Of a DNA stretch of 64,000 nt, positions 43,912-53,846 are shown piece after piece. The notes under the pieces were generated by a model, which was not told the origin of the DNA, did not search any database, and was given only the letters and a program-made list of their open reading frames with translations. Source of the DNA: Sporolactobacillus sp. THM7-4 (GTDB lineage: Bacteria; Bacillota; Bacilli; Bacillales; Sporolactobacillaceae); the NCBI RefSeq assembly GCF_004153165.1, contig NZ_SEMD01000004.1, positions 62,001 to 126,000 of the forward strand, in the 5' to 3' direction. Position 1 is the stretch's first letter. Each line of letters starts with the position of its first letter. The translations under genes and the position numbers were made by a program.

Positions 43912-45399
43912 TTGGAAAAACTTGAGCGAGTAGATGTTTTTAAGGACATTGCGGAAAGAACCGGCGGAGATATCTATCTAGGTGTAGTAGGAGCCGTTCG
44001 AACCGGGAAGTCGACATTTATTAAAAAGTTTATGGAACTCGTCGTACTGCCGAACATTGAAAATGAAGCGGATCGGGTTCGTGCCCAGGATGAGTTGCCT
44101 CAGAGTGCGGCAGGAAAGCAAATCATGACGACCGAACCGAAGTTTGTTCCGAACCATGCGGTATCAGTAACCGTTGAGGAGGGTCTGGAAGTCAATATCC
44201 GGGTCGTTGACTGTGTCGGTTATGCAGTCAAAGGAGCAAAGGGCTTCGAGGATGAAAACGGTCCGAGAATGGTTCATACACCATGGTATGACGAACCGAT
44301 TCCATTCCAGGAGGCGGCGGAAATTGGAACGCGCAAAGTGATCCAGGAGCACTCTACACTGGGTGTGGTGATCACGACAGACGGCTCAATTGGTGAAATT
44401 GGCCGTGATGATTACGTGGAAGCGGAAGAGAGGATAGTTGATGAATTAAAAGAAGTCGGAAAGCCTTTTATTATGATTGTCAATTCGACGCACCCCTATC
44501 ATCCGGATACGGAAACATTGCGCAAGGAACTCGCCGAAAAATACGACATTCCTGTTCTGTCGCAAAGTGTCGAGAATATGACGGAACATGATATCAACAA
44601 TATTCTGCGAGAAGCTCTGTACGAATTTCCTGTTCTCGAAGTCAATGTTAATCTTCCAAGCTGGGTCATGGTACTGAAAGAAGAGCACTGGCTTCGAAAA
44701 AGCTACGAGGATGCCGTTAAAGAAACAGTAAAAGATATTAAACGCCTTCGGGATGTGGATCGCGTTGTCGGTTCTTTCGGAGAGTACGACTTCATTGAGA
44801 ATGCCCAGCTCGCCGGTATCGAAATGGGCAAGGGCACAGCAGAGATTGATCTGTTCGCGCCGGATAATCTGTACGATCAGGTTCTGAAAGAAGTTGTCGG
44901 AGTAGAAATCAGAGGAAAGGACCATTTGCTGCAGCTGATGCAGGAGTTCGCCCATGCCAAGAGAGAATATGATCAAGTGGCCGACGCCCTGAAAATGGTT
45001 AAACAGACGGGTTACGGGATCGCTGCGCCTTCTATTACCGACATGAGTCTCGATGAACCGGAGATTATCCGCCAGGGATCCCGGTTCGGCGTTCGACTGA
45101 AGGCTGTTGCGCCGTCGATTCACATGATAAAGGTTGATGTTGAGTCTGAATTCGCTCCGATTATCGGGACAGAGAAGCAGAGCGAGGAACTGGTCAGGTA
45201 TCTGATGCAGGATTTTGAAGATGATCCGCTGTCGATCTGGAATTCCGATATTTTCGGACGTTCGCTTAACTCGATCGTGAGAGAGGGAATTTCGGCGAAA
45301 CTCGCGTTAATGCCGGAAAATGCGCGTTATAAATTGAAAGAAACCCTCGAACGGATCATTAACGAAGGTTCAGGTGGCTTGATTGCCATCATCCTCTGA
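43912..45399 (+). CDS. spoIVA: Spore coat morphogenetic ATPase SpoIVA
   Basis: A 495-residue protein nearly identical in layout to B. subtilis SpoIVA, which polymerises on the forespore surface using ATP and anchors the coat. Walker A is VGAVRTGKSTFIKKF (about 25-39); the C-terminal ENARYKLKETLERII and GSGGLIAIIL, needed for forespore targeting, are intact. TTG 43912 is chosen (GGAGGG 8 nt upstream); GTG 43903 is possible. Confidence 0.96.
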   Translation: MEKLERVDVFKDIAERTGGDIYLGVVGAVRTGKSTFIKKFMELVVLPNIENEADRVRAQDELPQSAAGKQIMTTEPKFVPNHAVSVTVEEGLEVNIRVVDCVGYAVKGAKGFEDENGPRMVHTPWYDEPIPFQEAAEIGTRKVIQEHSTLGVVITTDGSIGEIGRDDYVEAEERIVDELKEVGKPFIMIVNSTHPYHPDTETLRKELAEKYDIPVLSQSVENMTEHDINNILREALYEFPVLEVNVNLPSWVMVLKEEHWLRKSYEDAVKETVKDIKRLRDVDRVVGSFGEYDFIENAQLAGIEMGKGTAEIDLFAPDNLYDQVLKEVVGVEIRGKDHLLQLMQEFAHAKREYDQVADALKMVKQTGYGIAAPSITDMSLDEPEIIRQGSRFGVRLKAVAPSIHMIKVDVESEFAPIIGTEKQSEELVRYLMQDFEDDPLSIWNSDIFGRSLNSIVREGISAKLALMPENARYKLKETLERIINEGSGGLIAIIL

Positions 45400-45416
45400 A
45401 TATTATCTGATGGCCG

Positions 45417-45440
45417 GACTCCGTTATGGGGTCTTTTTTT
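45417..45440 (+). terminator. Terminator after spoIVA
   Basis: GACTCC-GTTAT-GGGGTC stem (one T-G pair), then TTTTTTT. Confidence 0.7.
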
Positions 45441-45543
45441 GTGTCCATTCAGTGCTTTGAAACCCCGCTCCGTTTCTGAAATAATGATTTTTAACGAACC
45501 ATGTTTAAAAAGAGCCAAAATGGTAATATTTTTATAAAAGCTG

Positions 45544-45572
45544 TTGAATTCTTCCATCACATCGTATATTAT
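45544..45572 (+). promoter_or_regulatory. Sigma-A promoter for hbs
   Basis: TTGAAT (45544-45549), 17-nt spacer, TATTAT (45567-45572). Confidence 0.6.
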
Positions 45573-45600
45573 TAGCGTTGTTGATGTTTATCCGGCACAG

Positions 45601-45620
45601 AAAAGGGGAGACCCCTTTTT
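45601..45620 (+). promoter_or_regulatory. Leader hairpin with T-run directly before hbs ribosome binding site
   Basis: AAAAGGGG (45601-45608), AGA loop, CCCCTTTT (45612-45619), then T and AAGGAGGTG. The structure is terminator-like but lies inside the hbs leader. It could attenuate, protect the mRNA 5' end, or keep the ribosome site open. Confidence 0.65.
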
Positions 45621-45635
45621 AAGGAGGTGAAAGTG

Positions 45636-45908
45636 TTGAATAAGACTGAATTGATTTCTGCAGTTGCTGAAGCTGCGGAACTGTCTAAAAAAGACGCAAC
45701 AAAGGCGGTTGATTCCGTCCTCTCGACGATAGCTGATGCTTTAAAAGAAGGCAGCAAAGTTCAATTAATCGGATTTGGCAACTTTGAAGTTCGCGAACGT
45801 TCCGCCCGTAAAGGACGTAATCCTCAGACAGGCGAAGAAATTGAAATTAAGGCGAGCAAGGTTCCGGCTTTTAAGCCTGGTAAAGCACTAAAAGAAGCCG
45901 TCCAATGA
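45636..45908 (+). CDS. hbs: DNA-binding protein HU
   Basis: A 90-residue histone-like protein, almost identical to HBsu. The arm motif [22 protein letters not shown] and C-terminal [15 protein letters not shown] are diagnostic. TTG 45636 is chosen to give the family start (x)NKTELI, with AAGGAGGTG 6 nt upstream; two in-frame GTGs (45627, 45633) overlap that site. Compacts the nucleoid. Flanked by spoIVA and folE as in Bacillus. Confidence 0.95.
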   Translation: MNKTELISAVAEAAELSKKDATKAVDSVLSTIADALKEGSKVQLIGFGNFEVRERSARKGRNPQTGEEIEIKASKVPAFKPGKALKEAVQ

Positions 45909-45933
45909 TTAAAAACTTACATAGGGCGTGAAT

Positions 45934-45965
45934 AAAAAGAGCCATCAAGCGGTGGCTCTTTTTTG
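45934..45965 (+). terminator. Terminator after hbs
   Basis: AAAAGAGCCA / TGGCTCTTTT stem with 8-nt loop, followed by TT. Confidence 0.8.
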
Positions 45966-46092
45966 GCAGGTTATAATTCAATCCTGACCGATGAGCACTG
46001 GCGTAATCCCTGGACGGTTAACGATGAGGAACGGTTCACTGCGTTTCTTCTGAACACGTCCACCCCGGAGTTTGCACGCCTTCTTCGGTTTC

Positions 46093-46122
46093 TTTACATT
46101 TATCGCTTTCATATGCTAGAAT
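46093..46122 (+). promoter_or_regulatory. Candidate sigma-A promoter for folE
   Basis: TTTACA (46093-46098), 18-nt spacer, TAGAAT (46117-46122). Confidence 0.4.
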
Positions 46123-46154
46123 TTCTGTTAACAGGTTAATTGGAGGCACAGCAC

Positions 46155-46718
46155 GTGAACGTGGATCATGACAAGATAGAAAAGGCTGTAACAATGATTT
46201 TAGAAGCCATCGGTGAGGATCCGGGCCGAAAAGGCCTTGAAGAGACACCTCAGAGAGTAGCAAGGATGTACGAAGAAATTTTCCAGGGGATGAAACAGGA
46301 TCCGAAGACATTTCTTTCAAAAACTTTTGATGAAGTGCATGAAGAACTCGTTCTCGTGAAAGATATACCTTTCTATTCAATGTGTGAGCATCACCTCGTT
46401 CCCTTCTTTGGGAAAGCACATGTCGGTTATATCCCGAGAGGAGGACGAGTCACAGGGCTGAGTAAATTAGCGCGCGCGGTGGAAGCGGTCGCAAGAAGGC
46501 CGCAGCTTCAGGAAAGGCTGACTAAGACCGTTGCAGACGCGATTGTTGACACGCTTCGGCCTTATGGCGTGATCGTTGTCGTTGAGGCGGAGCATATGTG
46601 TATGACGATGCGCGGAATTAAGAAACCGGGAGCGAAAACCATTACCTCGGCGGTACGCGGAATCTTTCAAACGGATGCGACGGCCCGGGCCGAGGCCATG
46701 TCTCTCATTAATCACTGA
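46155..46718 (+). CDS. folE: GTP cyclohydrolase I (MtrA)
   Basis: A 187-residue enzyme for the first step of folate synthesis, GTP to dihydroneopterin triphosphate. Zinc ligands in [20 protein letters not shown] and [14 protein letters not shown] 46155 has GGAGG 8 nt upstream; the frame is open from a TTG at 46140 that overlaps this site. In B. subtilis folE (mtrA) and mtrB form one operon; they are adjacent here with a 150-bp gap. Confidence 0.95.
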   Translation: MNVDHDKIEKAVTMILEAIGEDPGRKGLEETPQRVARMYEEIFQGMKQDPKTFLSKTFDEVHEELVLVKDIPFYSMCEHHLVPFFGKAHVGYIPRGGRVTGLSKLARAVEAVARRPQLQERLTKTVADAIVDTLRPYGVIVVVEAEHMCMTMRGIKKPGAKTITSAVRGIFQTDATARAEAMSLINH

Positions 46719-46870
46719 CCGGAGGCGGCGTGAGGTTGCGGGGAGAAGATGAAAGTTTCGGAGCCTGAGGTTTCAGCAGCCGCAACTGCAAAATAGCTGA
46801 TCTCTTTTGCGGGCAGGCTAAAATCAGCGGATAACCGATAATTAATTGTTCTATCAGAGGGGGGATTGGG

Positions 46871-47101
46871 TTGGAACTAAGGAATGAAGAAGTGCTTGGC
46901 GATTATTTTGTCATTAAAGCGGAAGAAGACGGTGTGAATGTCATCGGCCTGACACGGGGCGCGGAAACACGATTCTTTCATACCGAGAAATTAGATAAAG
47001 GTGAAGTCATGCTTGCCCAGTTTACCGAACACACTTCTGCCATTAAAATTCATGGCAAAGCGACAATTCAGACCAAGCATGGAACGGTTCAGTCTGATTA
47101 A
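46871..47101 (+). CDS. mtrB: Tryptophan RNA-binding attenuation protein TRAP
   Basis: A 76-residue protein matching [45 protein letters not shown] and the K-x-K RNA-contact region (KATIQTKHG). Eleven subunits form a ring that binds tryptophan between neighbours and wraps GAG/UAG repeats in mRNA. TTG 46871 follows GAGGGGGGATT. Its target, the trp leader, is at 53586-53880 in this window. Confidence 0.95.
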   Translation: MELRNEEVLGDYFVIKAEEDGVNVIGLTRGAETRFFHTEKLDKGEVMLAQFTEHTSAIKIHGKATIQTKHGTVQSD

Positions 47102-47119
47102 ATACCCGATTGCCCGTTA

Positions 47120-47128
47120 TGTTATAAT
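47120..47128 (+). promoter_or_regulatory. Extended -10 promoter candidate for hepS
   Basis: TGTTATAAT is a full extended -10 (TGnTATAAT). The -35 is poor. A CCCCGG/CCGGGG hairpin follows in the leader. Confidence 0.4.
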
Positions 47129-47217
47129 AAAATTCAGAACAGCCCCGGAAACGCGTTGTTAAAGCCCGGGGATATGGGGATATGCAAGAGAAGATTGAAA
47201 AGTATGGGGGCGCTGCT

Positions 47218-48006
47218 ATGACTGCATCGGAAGAGATAGAGCTTATACATCACCGTTTATCGGAATATCTGAACCACCCATACGTCAGCCGTTTTTTACC
47301 GAAGCCGGAAATTGATAAGGATAAAATGTCAGTCTATTATTTTCTTTTTCAGCTGAGAACAGAACCGGAAAACGTTGGTTCCTTTGTCGAAAGCGCGATG
47401 GTCGCGGAGATCGGTCTCTCAACACACGAATCAATGACGAATGGGACGCTGGAAACAAAACACGGGGTGACAAAGCGGCAACTCACGGCTCTTTCCGGGG
47501 ATTTTTACAGCGCGCTTTACTATTATTCGCTGGCCAGGAAGGATGATATTGAAGTTGTGAAATGGATTGCTGAAGCTATTCAGTCATTCAATGTCAATAA
47601 GTGCCGGCTTTATTATCCCAATCATTCCCAGAACTGGAATCAGGCTCTTGAAGCACTGGGAGCTGTTGAAAGCGCGCTTGTGACCAGGATTGCCTCAAAA
47701 CTCGGATACACCAGCTGGGCATCATTTCTTAATGATTTTTTCCTTGTCAAGAAACTGATCCTTGAGCACAGAAAATATTCCGTAAAAGATTCGGGTTCAA
47801 TCCTGTTTAATTATCTGATGAAGAGGTTCACGGGGGATACTGAAACGTTCGAGCAGCGTCTGGAAAATGAAATCCGTCATTTGAAGGCGCGCTTTTTTAC
47901 ACGTATCGGTCAGGAAGAAAATCGATCCGATTCACCTTTTCAGCTGGTGCCATATTTAAAGGATAAAATGCAAGCCTATTGTCAATGCAAGGTGGGAGAA
48001 GGATAA
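47218..48006 (+). CDS. hepS: Heptaprenyl diphosphate synthase component I
   Basis: A 262-residue helical protein of the HepS family (HHRLSEYLNHPYV, LSGDFYSALYYYSLA), the small non-catalytic subunit that sets chain length of the menaquinone side chain with HepT. ATG 47218 follows GGGGG; ATG 47182 is an alternative. Followed 1 bp later by menG. Confidence 0.88.
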   Translation: MTASEEIELIHHRLSEYLNHPYVSRFLPKPEIDKDKMSVYYFLFQLRTEPENVGSFVESAMVAEIGLSTHESMTNGTLETKHGVTKRQLTALSGDFYSALYYYSLARKDDIEVVKWIAEAIQSFNVNKCRLYYPNHSQNWNQALEALGAVESALVTRIASKLGYTSWASFLNDFFLVKKLILEHRKYSVKDSGSILFNYLMKRFTGDTETFEQRLENEIRHLKARFFTRIGQEENRSDSPFQLVPYLKDKMQAYCQCKVGEG

Positions 48007-48007
48007 A

Positions 48008-48730
48008 GTGGAAGTCAATAAACAGGAAGAAAAAAGGGAGAAAGTCCATCAAGTCTTTCAAACCATTTATAAGAAATATGATGCGATGAACTCGCTGATC
48101 AGTTTTAATCACCATAAGGCCTGGCGCCGCAAAGCAGACGTTATAGTTCATGCGGCCCCGGGAGACAAAGTTCTCGATGTCTGCTGCGGTACGGGTGACT
48201 GGACTCTTGCACTCGCGAAAGATGTCGGTCCGGAGGGAAAAGTAGTTGGACTTGATTTCAGTGATAACATGCTCAAAGTAGCAAAAGCCAAGCTTGACGA
48301 TTCGCTCCTGGACAATGTCACTCTGGTTAACGGCGATGCGATGAAGATCCCTTATGGAGACTGCGAGTTTGACCGGGTGACCATCGGCTTCGGGCTGAGA
48401 AATGTACCTGATTATCTGACGGTACTGAAAGAAATGTTCCGGGTTTTGAAACCAGGGGGAAGAATTGTATGCCTCGAGACGTCGCAGCCGGGGATTCCGG
48501 TGTATAAACAGCTCTATTTCTTTTATTTCCGTTTTATCATGCCACTTCTGGGAAAAATTTTTGCAGGAAGCTATAAAGAGTATGCCTGGCTGAACGAGTC
48601 CACACGGAAATTTCCAGACAGGGAAAAACTGAAACAATTGTTTCTTACGGCAGGTTTCAAAAACGTCAATGTGTGGTCTTTAATGGGCGGGATTGCAGCC
48701 ATTCATCAGGCGGAAAAGCCGGGCAGGTAA
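48008..48730 (+). CDS. menG: Demethylmenaquinone methyltransferase
   Basis: A 240-residue SAM-dependent methyltransferase of the UbiE/MenG family, last step of menaquinone synthesis. SAM motif VLDVCCGTGDWTLALA, family signatures YDAMNSLISFNHHKAWR and RVLKPGGRIVCLE. GTG 48008 follows GGAGAAGGAT. Middle gene of hepS-menG-hepT; its retention shows that menaquinone is still made although cytochrome c genes are missing nearby. Confidence 0.94.
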   Translation: MEVNKQEEKREKVHQVFQTIYKKYDAMNSLISFNHHKAWRRKADVIVHAAPGDKVLDVCCGTGDWTLALAKDVGPEGKVVGLDFSDNMLKVAKAKLDDSLLDNVTLVNGDAMKIPYGDCEFDRVTIGFGLRNVPDYLTVLKEMFRVLKPGGRIVCLETSQPGIPVYKQLYFFYFRFIMPLLGKIFAGSYKEYAWLNESTRKFPDREKLKQLFLTAGFKNVNVWSLMGGIAAIHQAEKPGR

Positions 48731-48948
48731 GTTTCCTGATACGGGTTTATGAGTTTGACAGATACCACGTAGCAAAAAGTCTATTCTTAAATGCTCGACC
48801 TGAGTACATGAATGCAGCAGGAAAAGATAGTTTCAGAATGATAAAAGATCATGTTCAAAAAAGCGAAAAATAAAGAGTGTTTTATCAGGTGCCAGTAAAC
48901 CCTGATACACGGGGTTCCTGCGTCCGATAAAATCAAAAGGTGAAACGA

Positions 48949-49917
48949 ATGACGATAGCGTTAATCTATGCGGAACAGAAACGTAATCTGAGCGCCATTG
49001 AAACACAGCTTGAAAAAGCGCTGAAGGCTCCTCATCCGATCCTTCATGAGGCTTCGCTGGACCTTCTGAAAGCAGGGGGAAAACGGATCCGCCCGCTCCT
49101 GACACTGCTCACGGCACAATACGGTGAACCGAAACGTCCTGAAGTCATTTGTTCGGCAGTATCACTGGAATTAATCCACATGGCTTCACTCGTACATGAC
49201 GATGTGATCGACGACTCAGATATCCGACGCGGGAAACCGACCGTTAAATCAAAGTGGGACAACCGGGTGGCCATGTACACAGGGGATTACATGTTTGCGA
49301 AAGCGATTGAAATCCTGTCCACTTTTGACAGTCCGGCCGCGCACAGGATCATATCCAAAGTCATCAGGGATCTGAGCATTGGAGAAATCAATCAAATCAG
49401 GGATCTCTACAATTGGAAACAAAATCTTCGCTGCTATCTGCTGCGTATCAAACGCAAAACGGCGATTCTGATGGCGCTCAGCTGCCAGCTTGGCGCTCTT
49501 GCGGCCGGGTGCACCTACCCGCTGTCTCGAAAACTGTATTATTACGGATATTTTCTTGGAATGAGTTATCAAATCACAGACGATATACTTGATTTTGTCG
49601 GGGACGAGAAACAGCTCGGAAAACCAGCGGGAAGCGACCTGAGGAACGGCAACATTACTTTACCGACTTATTATGCCCTTAAGCAGAAGGAGCTGCGCCG
49701 CAGTATTATTGATGTTTTAGAGTCTGAGGAATCCAGTGATGCGGATTGGCGTAAAGTCATTAATCTCATTAAAACCTCAGGAGCGGTCGAAAGGGCAGCA
49801 AATTTGAGTCGGCGCTACTTACAAAAAGCAAAAGACATATTAAATGAGCTTCCTCAGAAAAAAGTGACTCGGTCTCTGCAAGAAATTGCGGACTTTATCG
49901 GATCCCGGAACTATTAG
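48949..49917 (+). CDS. hepT: Heptaprenyl diphosphate synthase component II
   Basis: A 322-residue trans-prenyltransferase. First Asp-rich motif LVHDDVIDDSD, KxxR region GGKRIRPLL, second motif QITDDILDFVGD. With HepS makes heptaprenyl diphosphate for menaquinone-7. ATG 48949 after AAAAGGTG; a GTG at 48940 overlaps that site. About 220 bp separate it from menG, and that gap holds a small TATCAGG/CCTGATA hairpin. Confidence 0.94.
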   Translation: MTIALIYAEQKRNLSAIETQLEKALKAPHPILHEASLDLLKAGGKRIRPLLTLLTAQYGEPKRPEVICSAVSLELIHMASLVHDDVIDDSDIRRGKPTVKSKWDNRVAMYTGDYMFAKAIEILSTFDSPAAHRIISKVIRDLSIGEINQIRDLYNWKQNLRCYLLRIKRKTAILMALSCQLGALAAGCTYPLSRKLYYYGYFLGMSYQITDDILDFVGDEKQLGKPAGSDLRNGNITLPTYYALKQKELRRSIIDVLESEESSDADWRKVINLIKTSGAVERAANLSRRYLQKAKDILNELPQKKVTRSLQEIADFIGSRNY

Positions 49918-50084
49918 TCAGGATCCGGGTTTAGCGCCCGCAGATAAGATCGTTTTTGTGAAAACGGTTCACGCAGACTGAACGATCAGATAGCTACATA
50001 ATAAATCGGATAAAATGATTGACATCAGGCAGGAAACCTTAATTTGACAAAGGTTTGCATAGCTGAACAAGGGAGGTATAATTG

Positions 50085-50504
50085 ATGGAACGAACATTTT
50101 TAATGGTAAAGCCAGATGCGGTTCAAAGAGGATTGATCGGCCAAATCATATCCCGCTTTGAGTCAAAGGGATTTAAAATGATTGCGGGTAAATTAATGAT
50201 CATTTCAAAGGAGCTGGCGGAAAAACATTATCAGGAACATAAGGGCAAGCCTTTTTATGAAGATTTAATTGAATTTATGACTTCCGGACCGGTTTTTGCC
50301 ATGGTCTGGGAGGGAGATAATGTCATTCGTCTTTCCAGATTGATGATGGGTTCAACTGATCCGGAGAAGGCTCAGCCGGGGACGGTTCGCGGCGATTTCG
50401 CGACGCTGGTTAATCGTAACGTGATTCACGGATCGGATTCACCGGAAAATGCGGAACGGGAAATCCGTCTCTTTTTTGAAGAACGAGAGCTGATCGGCGG
50501 TTAA
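50085..50504 (+). CDS. ndk: Nucleoside diphosphate kinase
   Basis: A 139-residue kinase that balances NTP and dNTP pools. [34 protein letters not shown] and the phospho-His in [20 protein letters not shown] 50085 is chosen with GGAGG 8 nt upstream; TTG 50082 precedes it. The TAA shares its last base with an upstream in-frame ATG of cheR. Confidence 0.96.
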   Translation: MERTFLMVKPDAVQRGLIGQIISRFESKGFKMIAGKLMIISKELAEKHYQEHKGKPFYEDLIEFMTSGPVFAMVWEGDNVIRLSRLMMGSTDPEKAQPGTVRGDFATLVNRNVIHGSDSPENAEREIRLFFEERELIGG

Positions 50505-50548
50505 TGGGGCATGGTTTCAGTCAGAGCATTGAAACGGGTGATCAGAGT

Positions 50549-51331
50549 ATGAATGCGGTAGCCGATAAGGACTATGAGCAATTTAAACAGATGTTTTTTC
50601 AATTAACAGGCATTAATCTGTCTCTCTATAAGGAAGACCAGATGAAGAGACGGTTAAATACGCTTCGGATCAAACGAGAGATGCCTTCTTTCGTCTCCTA
50701 TTGCCTTCAGATGAGAAAATCCGACCAGCTGCTTAAAGAGTGCCTGAGCAGAATGACGATTAATGTGACTGAATTTTTTCGCAATCGCCAGCGTTGGGAT
50801 GTTCTGGAAAGCAAATTGACAGCTCTTCTCTCTGTTAAGCCGCGTATTTCCGCCTGGAGTGCCGCCTGTTCGACTGGAGAGGAAGCTTATTCACTTTCGA
50901 TCCTTCTAAGCAAATATCTTCAGCCTGGCCGGTTTTCTATTCTGGCAACCGACGTCGATGAGAAGGTATTACAGCAGGCACATGAAGGCATCTATCTTGA
51001 ACGGGCGCTTGAATCGGTGAATCCTGAAGAAAGGGACCGTTTTTTCAGAAGGGACGGGCTCCTTTACAGAATCGATGAAAAACTGAAACAGCCGGTCCGT
51101 TTCCTGCGTCATGATCTGCTGAGCGACCCTGTGCCCGGCCAATTCGACTTAGTCGTTTGCCGTAATGTGCTTATTTATTTTACAAATGAAGGAAAGAAAA
51201 GAATTTATCGTAAGTTAAGTGAATCATTGAACAGTCATGGTGTATTGTTTGTCGGCAGTACGGAGCAGATTTTTCATCCGGAAGAGTATGCTTTGAAGCC
51301 GGCGGAAACATTTTTCTATGAAAAAGGATGA
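50549..51331 (+). CDS. cheR: Chemotaxis protein methyltransferase CheR
   Basis: A 260-residue methyltransferase that methylates glutamates of chemoreceptors. N-terminal helical domain ([29 protein letters not shown]), SAM motif [17 protein letters not shown] and [18 protein letters not shown] 50549 begins the family similarity; the frame is open from ATG 50504 overlapping ndk. Position ndk-cheR-aroC as in B. subtilis. Confidence 0.93.
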   Translation: MNAVADKDYEQFKQMFFQLTGINLSLYKEDQMKRRLNTLRIKREMPSFVSYCLQMRKSDQLLKECLSRMTINVTEFFRNRQRWDVLESKLTALLSVKPRISAWSAACSTGEEAYSLSILLSKYLQPGRFSILATDVDEKVLQQAHEGIYLERALESVNPEERDRFFRRDGLLYRIDEKLKQPVRFLRHDLLSDPVPGQFDLVVCRNVLIYFTNEGKKRIYRKLSESLNSHGVLFVGSTEQIFHPEEYALKPAETFFYEKG

Positions 51332-51347
51332 ATTGAGAGGGAATGAA

Positions 51348-52514
51348 ATGAGATTTTTGACTGCAGGAGAATCCCATGGACCGCAATTGACAGCGATTAT
51401 TGAGGGGTTGCCCTCCGAACTGGAACTTGATCTCTCTGAGATTAATAAAGAGCTGAAAAGGCGCCAGGGTGGTTATGGCCGCGGCAGAAGAATGAAAATT
51501 GAATCGGATCATGTACAGATTCTGTCTGGTGTACGGCATGGAAAAACAACCGGTGCTCCCATAGTCCTGGTGGTTGAAAACCGGGATTGGGCGCATTGGC
51601 AGGATATTATGAGTGTCGAGCCGCCTGATCAGCCGTCCGAAGTGAAGAAAAAGGTGACTAAGCCGCGGCCGGGTCATGCGGATCTGAATGGCGGGATTAA
51701 GTACAATCACAGAGACATGCGGAATGTTCTTGAGCGCTCATCCGCTCGCGAAACCGCGATTCGTGTAGCGATCGGAGCAGTTGCTAAACAGTTTCTGAAA
51801 ATGTTCGGCATCGATATTGCGGGAAGAGTAACGGAAATCGGCGGTGTTAAAGACGAAACGCCGCTGCCCGCGTCGCTTGAGGAGATAAAGCAGGTGACTG
51901 AAGCTTCGCCGGTTCGCTGCCTCGATCAGGAAGCTGGCAGACGGATGATGGAGGCGATCGATCAGGCGAAGAAAAACGGCGATTCACTTGGCGGTATCGT
52001 TGAGGTCGTAGCCCAGGGCGCCCCAATTGGACTGGGAAGCCATGTGCATTATGATCGCAAACTGGACGGCAAGATCGCGGGTGCCGTCATGAGTATTAAT
52101 GCGTTTAAAGGCGTGGAATTCGGACTCGGTTTTGAGATGGCGCACCGGCCGGGAAGTGAGGTTCATGATGAGATTCTCTGGACCAGGGATCAGGGATATA
52201 CCCGTCGGACGAATCGGCTTGGCGGTTTTGAAGGCGGAATGACGAACGGTATGCCGATTGTTGTCCGGGGCGTCATGAAGCCGATCCCGACGCTGTATAA
52301 ACCGCTTCAGAGCGTCGATATTAATACAAAGGAGCCTTTCAGCGCCAGCATAGAGCGATCAGATAACTGCGCCGTCCCGGCTGCGAGCGTTGTCTGCGAG
52401 GCCGTTGTAGCATGGGAACTGGCGGACAGTGTTTCTGAGAAATTCGGTGGCGATTGTATGACGGATATGCTGGCAAATTTTAAGGCTTATCAGAAAAGAG
52501 CGAAGGCATTCTGA
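51348..52514 (+). CDS. aroC: Chorismate synthase
   Basis: A 388-residue FMN-dependent enzyme converting EPSP to chorismate. Signatures [29 protein letters not shown] and [31 protein letters not shown] near the end. ATG 51348 follows GAGAGGGAATG. Called aroF in B. subtilis. Its stop overlaps aroB (TGATG). Confidence 0.96.
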   Translation: MRFLTAGESHGPQLTAIIEGLPSELELDLSEINKELKRRQGGYGRGRRMKIESDHVQILSGVRHGKTTGAPIVLVVENRDWAHWQDIMSVEPPDQPSEVKKKVTKPRPGHADLNGGIKYNHRDMRNVLERSSARETAIRVAIGAVAKQFLKMFGIDIAGRVTEIGGVKDETPLPASLEEIKQVTEASPVRCLDQEAGRRMMEAIDQAKKNGDSLGGIVEVVAQGAPIGLGSHVHYDRKLDGKIAGAVMSINAFKGVEFGLGFEMAHRPGSEVHDEILWTRDQGYTRRTNRLGGFEGGMTNGMPIVVRGVMKPIPTLYKPLQSVDINTKEPFSASIERSDNCAVPAASVVCEAVVAWELADSVSEKFGGDCMTDMLANFKAYQKRAKAF

Positions 52515-53584
52515 TGGAAACGATGACGATACGGACGCAGACGGGCCATTATCCGATTTATGTCGGCCGTCATTTGCTCAGTAAAACGAATGAACGGATT
52601 CAGTCTGACTATACGGGTTATTATATTGTGACTGACAGCCATGTGGCTCCGCATTATCTGCCGATTGTGGAGGCGTCCCTTAATGGACGGAAAGTCTATC
52701 ACTATATTGTTCCGGCCGGGGAACAGTCTAAGAATCTGGAAGAGTACAGTAAAATCATTACGGACATGCTTGAAAAGAAACTGGACAGGCTTTGCTGCGT
52801 GATCGCGCTTGGCGGGGGTGTTGTCGGTGATCTGGCGGGATTTGTGGCAGCCACCTGTCTGAGGGGTGTTGCTTTTATTCAGATGCCGACAACGCTTCTC
52901 GCTCATGACAGCAGTGTCGGCGGCAAAGTCGGCATCGATCATCCGCTCGGTAAAAATCTGATTGGAGCTTTTTATCCGCCGGCGACAGTTATTTATGACA
53001 CCTCAACGCTCGAAACGCTTCCTGATCGTGAAATGAGGTCGGGCTTTGCTGAACTTGCCAAACACAGTCTGATCAGTTCTCCTGATTTTTTTAACTGTCT
53101 CAGGAAGTCTATTCCCGATCAATCGAAGCTGACGGCTGAAAGGGTATCTGCTTTTCTCACACGCGGGATCCGTGTAAAGGCAAAAATCGTTGAGCTGGAT
53201 GAACATGAACAGGGGCCGCGTACCTTTCTCAACTTTGGCCATACTTTGGGCCATGCGATTGAGAAAGAGCTTGGATTCGGCAAGCTGACCCATGGAGAAT
53301 GTGTAGCGACAGGCATGATATTTGCCATGAAATTAAGTGAGGCCTGTTTCGGCGTTGAGCTGCCTGTCGAGGAAGTCAAGCTCTGGTTTGACAAACTGGG
53401 ACTGCCGGTCAGGGTTCCGGATGTGCTTCGTGCAGATCAGCTCATGGAGCAGATGAAGTATGATAAGAAAAACAAGAACGGTCAGTATCATTTTGTCCTG
53501 ATGCATGCAATCGGTGACCTCACAACGAGACAGGTTCCCGAGAAATTAGTCAGGCAGACACTGGAAACATTTATCCAGTCATAG
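52514..53584 (+). CDS. aroB: 3-dehydroquinate synthase
   Basis: A 356-residue NAD- and Zn-dependent enzyme, second step of the shikimate pathway. ALGGGVVGDLAGFVAA, LLAHDSSVGGKVGIDHPLGKN and zinc ligands in NFGHTLGHAIEKE and HGECVATGM. ATG 52514 overlaps the aroC stop. In B. subtilis aroH (chorismate mutase) follows; it is absent and the trp promoter starts right after the stop. Confidence 0.96.
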   Translation: METMTIRTQTGHYPIYVGRHLLSKTNERIQSDYTGYYIVTDSHVAPHYLPIVEASLNGRKVYHYIVPAGEQSKNLEEYSKIITDMLEKKLDRLCCVIALGGGVVGDLAGFVAATCLRGVAFIQMPTTLLAHDSSVGGKVGIDHPLGKNLIGAFYPPATVIYDTSTLETLPDREMRSGFAELAKHSLISSPDFFNCLRKSIPDQSKLTAERVSAFLTRGIRVKAKIVELDEHEQGPRTFLNFGHTLGHAIEKELGFGKLTHGECVATGMIFAMKLSEACFGVELPVEEVKLWFDKLGLPVRVPDVLRADQLMEQMKYDKKNKNGQYHFVLMHAIGDLTTRQVPEKLVRQTLETFIQS

Positions 53585-53585
53585 G

Positions 53586-53614
53586 TTGACAGTCACAGGC
53601 AAGTCAGCTATCAT
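53586..53614 (+). promoter_or_regulatory. Sigma-A promoter of the trp operon
   Basis: Consensus TTGACA (53586-53591), 17-nt spacer, TATCAT (53609-53614), beginning immediately after the aroB stop. The RNA leader to trpD would be about 255 nt. Confidence 0.7.
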
Positions 53615-53685
53615 AAAACTAAATCTTCTGTAACGATCGTACAGGGGAATATGGCCGGATGGCGTCACAGGACGCTGTCGGCAAA

Positions 53686-53735
53686 GAGAGCACAAGATTG
53701 AGACAAGAGAATGAGCTGAGTTGAGAAGAGCTGAG
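53686..53735 (+). promoter_or_regulatory. TRAP binding site in the trp leader
   Basis: GAG triplets at 53686/53688, 53700, 53707, 53713, 53718, 53723, 53728 and 53733. The last six are separated by 2-3 nt, the spacing TRAP needs; upstream ones are looser, with a GAT at 53696 as a possible weak unit. About eight usable triplets. Confidence 0.8.
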
Positions 53736-53762
53736 GGTTATGACTCATATCTGAAAATTACC

Positions 53763-53791
53763 CCGCAGGGCTTCCTCTGCGGTTTTCTTTT
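53763..53791 (+). terminator. Attenuator terminator of the trp leader
   Basis: CCGCAG (53763-53768) / CTGCGG (53777-53782), then TTTTCTTTT. Its 5' half can alternatively pair with the last GAG triplets: GAG-AAG, CTG and GGG of 53723-53737 with CCC, CAG and CTT-C-CTC of 53761-53777, a plausible antiterminator. Confidence 0.72.
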
Positions 53792-53846
53792 AAACTCTGA
53801 TTCTGTGATCAGGAGTTTGATATCCTTCTTTTCAGCCTCATCTACG

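Noticed and set aside
48673-48873. Open frame overlapping the end of menG
   Set aside because: Out of frame with menG, no ribosome site, ends in AT-rich spacer.
50044-50082. TTGACA and TATAAT before ndk
   Set aside because: They are 27 bp apart and the TATAAT overlaps the ribosome site.
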